Source: UBA1426 sp052034085
GTDB taxonomy: Bacteria; Bacillota; Clostridia; Peptostreptococcales; Anaerovoracaceae
DNA length: 50,768 bases
Reading direction: 5' to 3'
Assembly: GCA_052034085.1 (NCBI GenBank)
Contig: JBPOJA010000021.1
Span: forward strand, 1 to 50,768
In this document: positions 50,705-50,768 of the stretch, in pieces
How the letters are laid out: the number at the start of each line of letters is the position of its first letter
Position numbering within the stretch: position 1 is the first letter of the stretch
Made by a program: the position numbers and the translations under genes
The notes under the pieces: model-generated
What the model was told of the DNA's origin: nothing
Databases searched by the model: none
The model's input: only the letters and a program-made list of their open reading frames with translations

Positions 50705-50768
50705 AAACACTGACCTAAAGACATAATGAAACACCGGAGCAGATATTGTTAAAATTTGCAACGACTGG
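50705..50768. other. Terminal 64 nt with no recognised feature
   Basis: No gene start, hairpin or clear promoter was seen between the inverted repeat and the window edge. Confidence 0.6.

Overview
The window reads as chromosomal DNA of an anaerobic, low-to-mid GC Gram-positive bacterium of class Clostridia. The grounds are pyruvate:ferredoxin oxidoreductase, strong AGGAGG ribosome sites, frequent TTG/GTG starts, a Gram-positive-type LexA box, an ARG box, surface proteins with SLH domains, and a single-chain clostridial-type PurL. Species assignment is not possible from sequence reading alone. No tRNA, rRNA, CRISPR array, transposase or phage gene was found.

Layout. (1) 1-5.8 kb, mostly + strand: the C-terminal part of an SLH surface protein, a Nim-like flavoprotein, a universal stress protein (minus), a LexA-controlled dinB with a small coupled partner, and a DUF3830/hydrolase/VOC cluster. 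(2) 5.9-10.4 kb, minus strand: an extracytoplasmic electron-transfer module. It holds a two-domain rhodanese lipoprotein, a membrane-anchored 11-heme cytochrome c interrupted by one in-frame UGA with a SECIS-like hairpin directly after it, and the ResB/CcsA haem-attachment system. (3) 10.4-20.9 kb, minus strand: a tightly overlapped purine operon purE-F-M-N-O-H-D-L. PurH activity is split between a PurO-type IMP cyclohydrolase and a stand-alone AICAR transformylase, and the PurL glutaminase domain has lost its catalytic Cys and His. (4) 21.0-25.9 kb, minus strand: ilvB-N-C-D for branched-chain amino acids. (5) 26.1-31.6 kb: an MreB-like gene and an RNA methyltransferase, then an ArgR-box-controlled ornithine carbamoyltransferase/carbamate kinase pair, and a convergent AI-2E-type permease. 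(6) 31.7-36.8 kb: PFOR and glutamate dehydrogenase, convergent on a shared terminator. (7) 36.9-50.7 kb: an envelope island with NAD(P)HX dehydratase, a small exported protein, an SLH-anchored phosphodiester glycosidase, a glycosyltransferase-CsaB fusion, further glycosyltransferases, an O-antigen-ligase-like protein, UDP-ManNAc dehydrogenase, a TagA/WecG transferase and an ABC exporter.

How the parts fit. Region 7 looks like synthesis of a pyruvylated, ManNAc/ManNAcA-containing secondary wall polymer. Pyruvylated polymer is the known ligand of SLH domains, and SLH proteins are encoded at 3-1310 and 38309-41344. Arginine catabolism (OTC plus carbamate kinase), GDH and PFOR suggest amino-acid fermentation. 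The best candidate for an under-described system is region 2: a predicted selenocysteine-containing multiheme cytochrome paired with a rhodanese lipoprotein in a Gram-positive cell. It resembles, as far as I recall, the ExtKL/ExtH proteins of the Geobacter selenite/tellurite-reduction operon.
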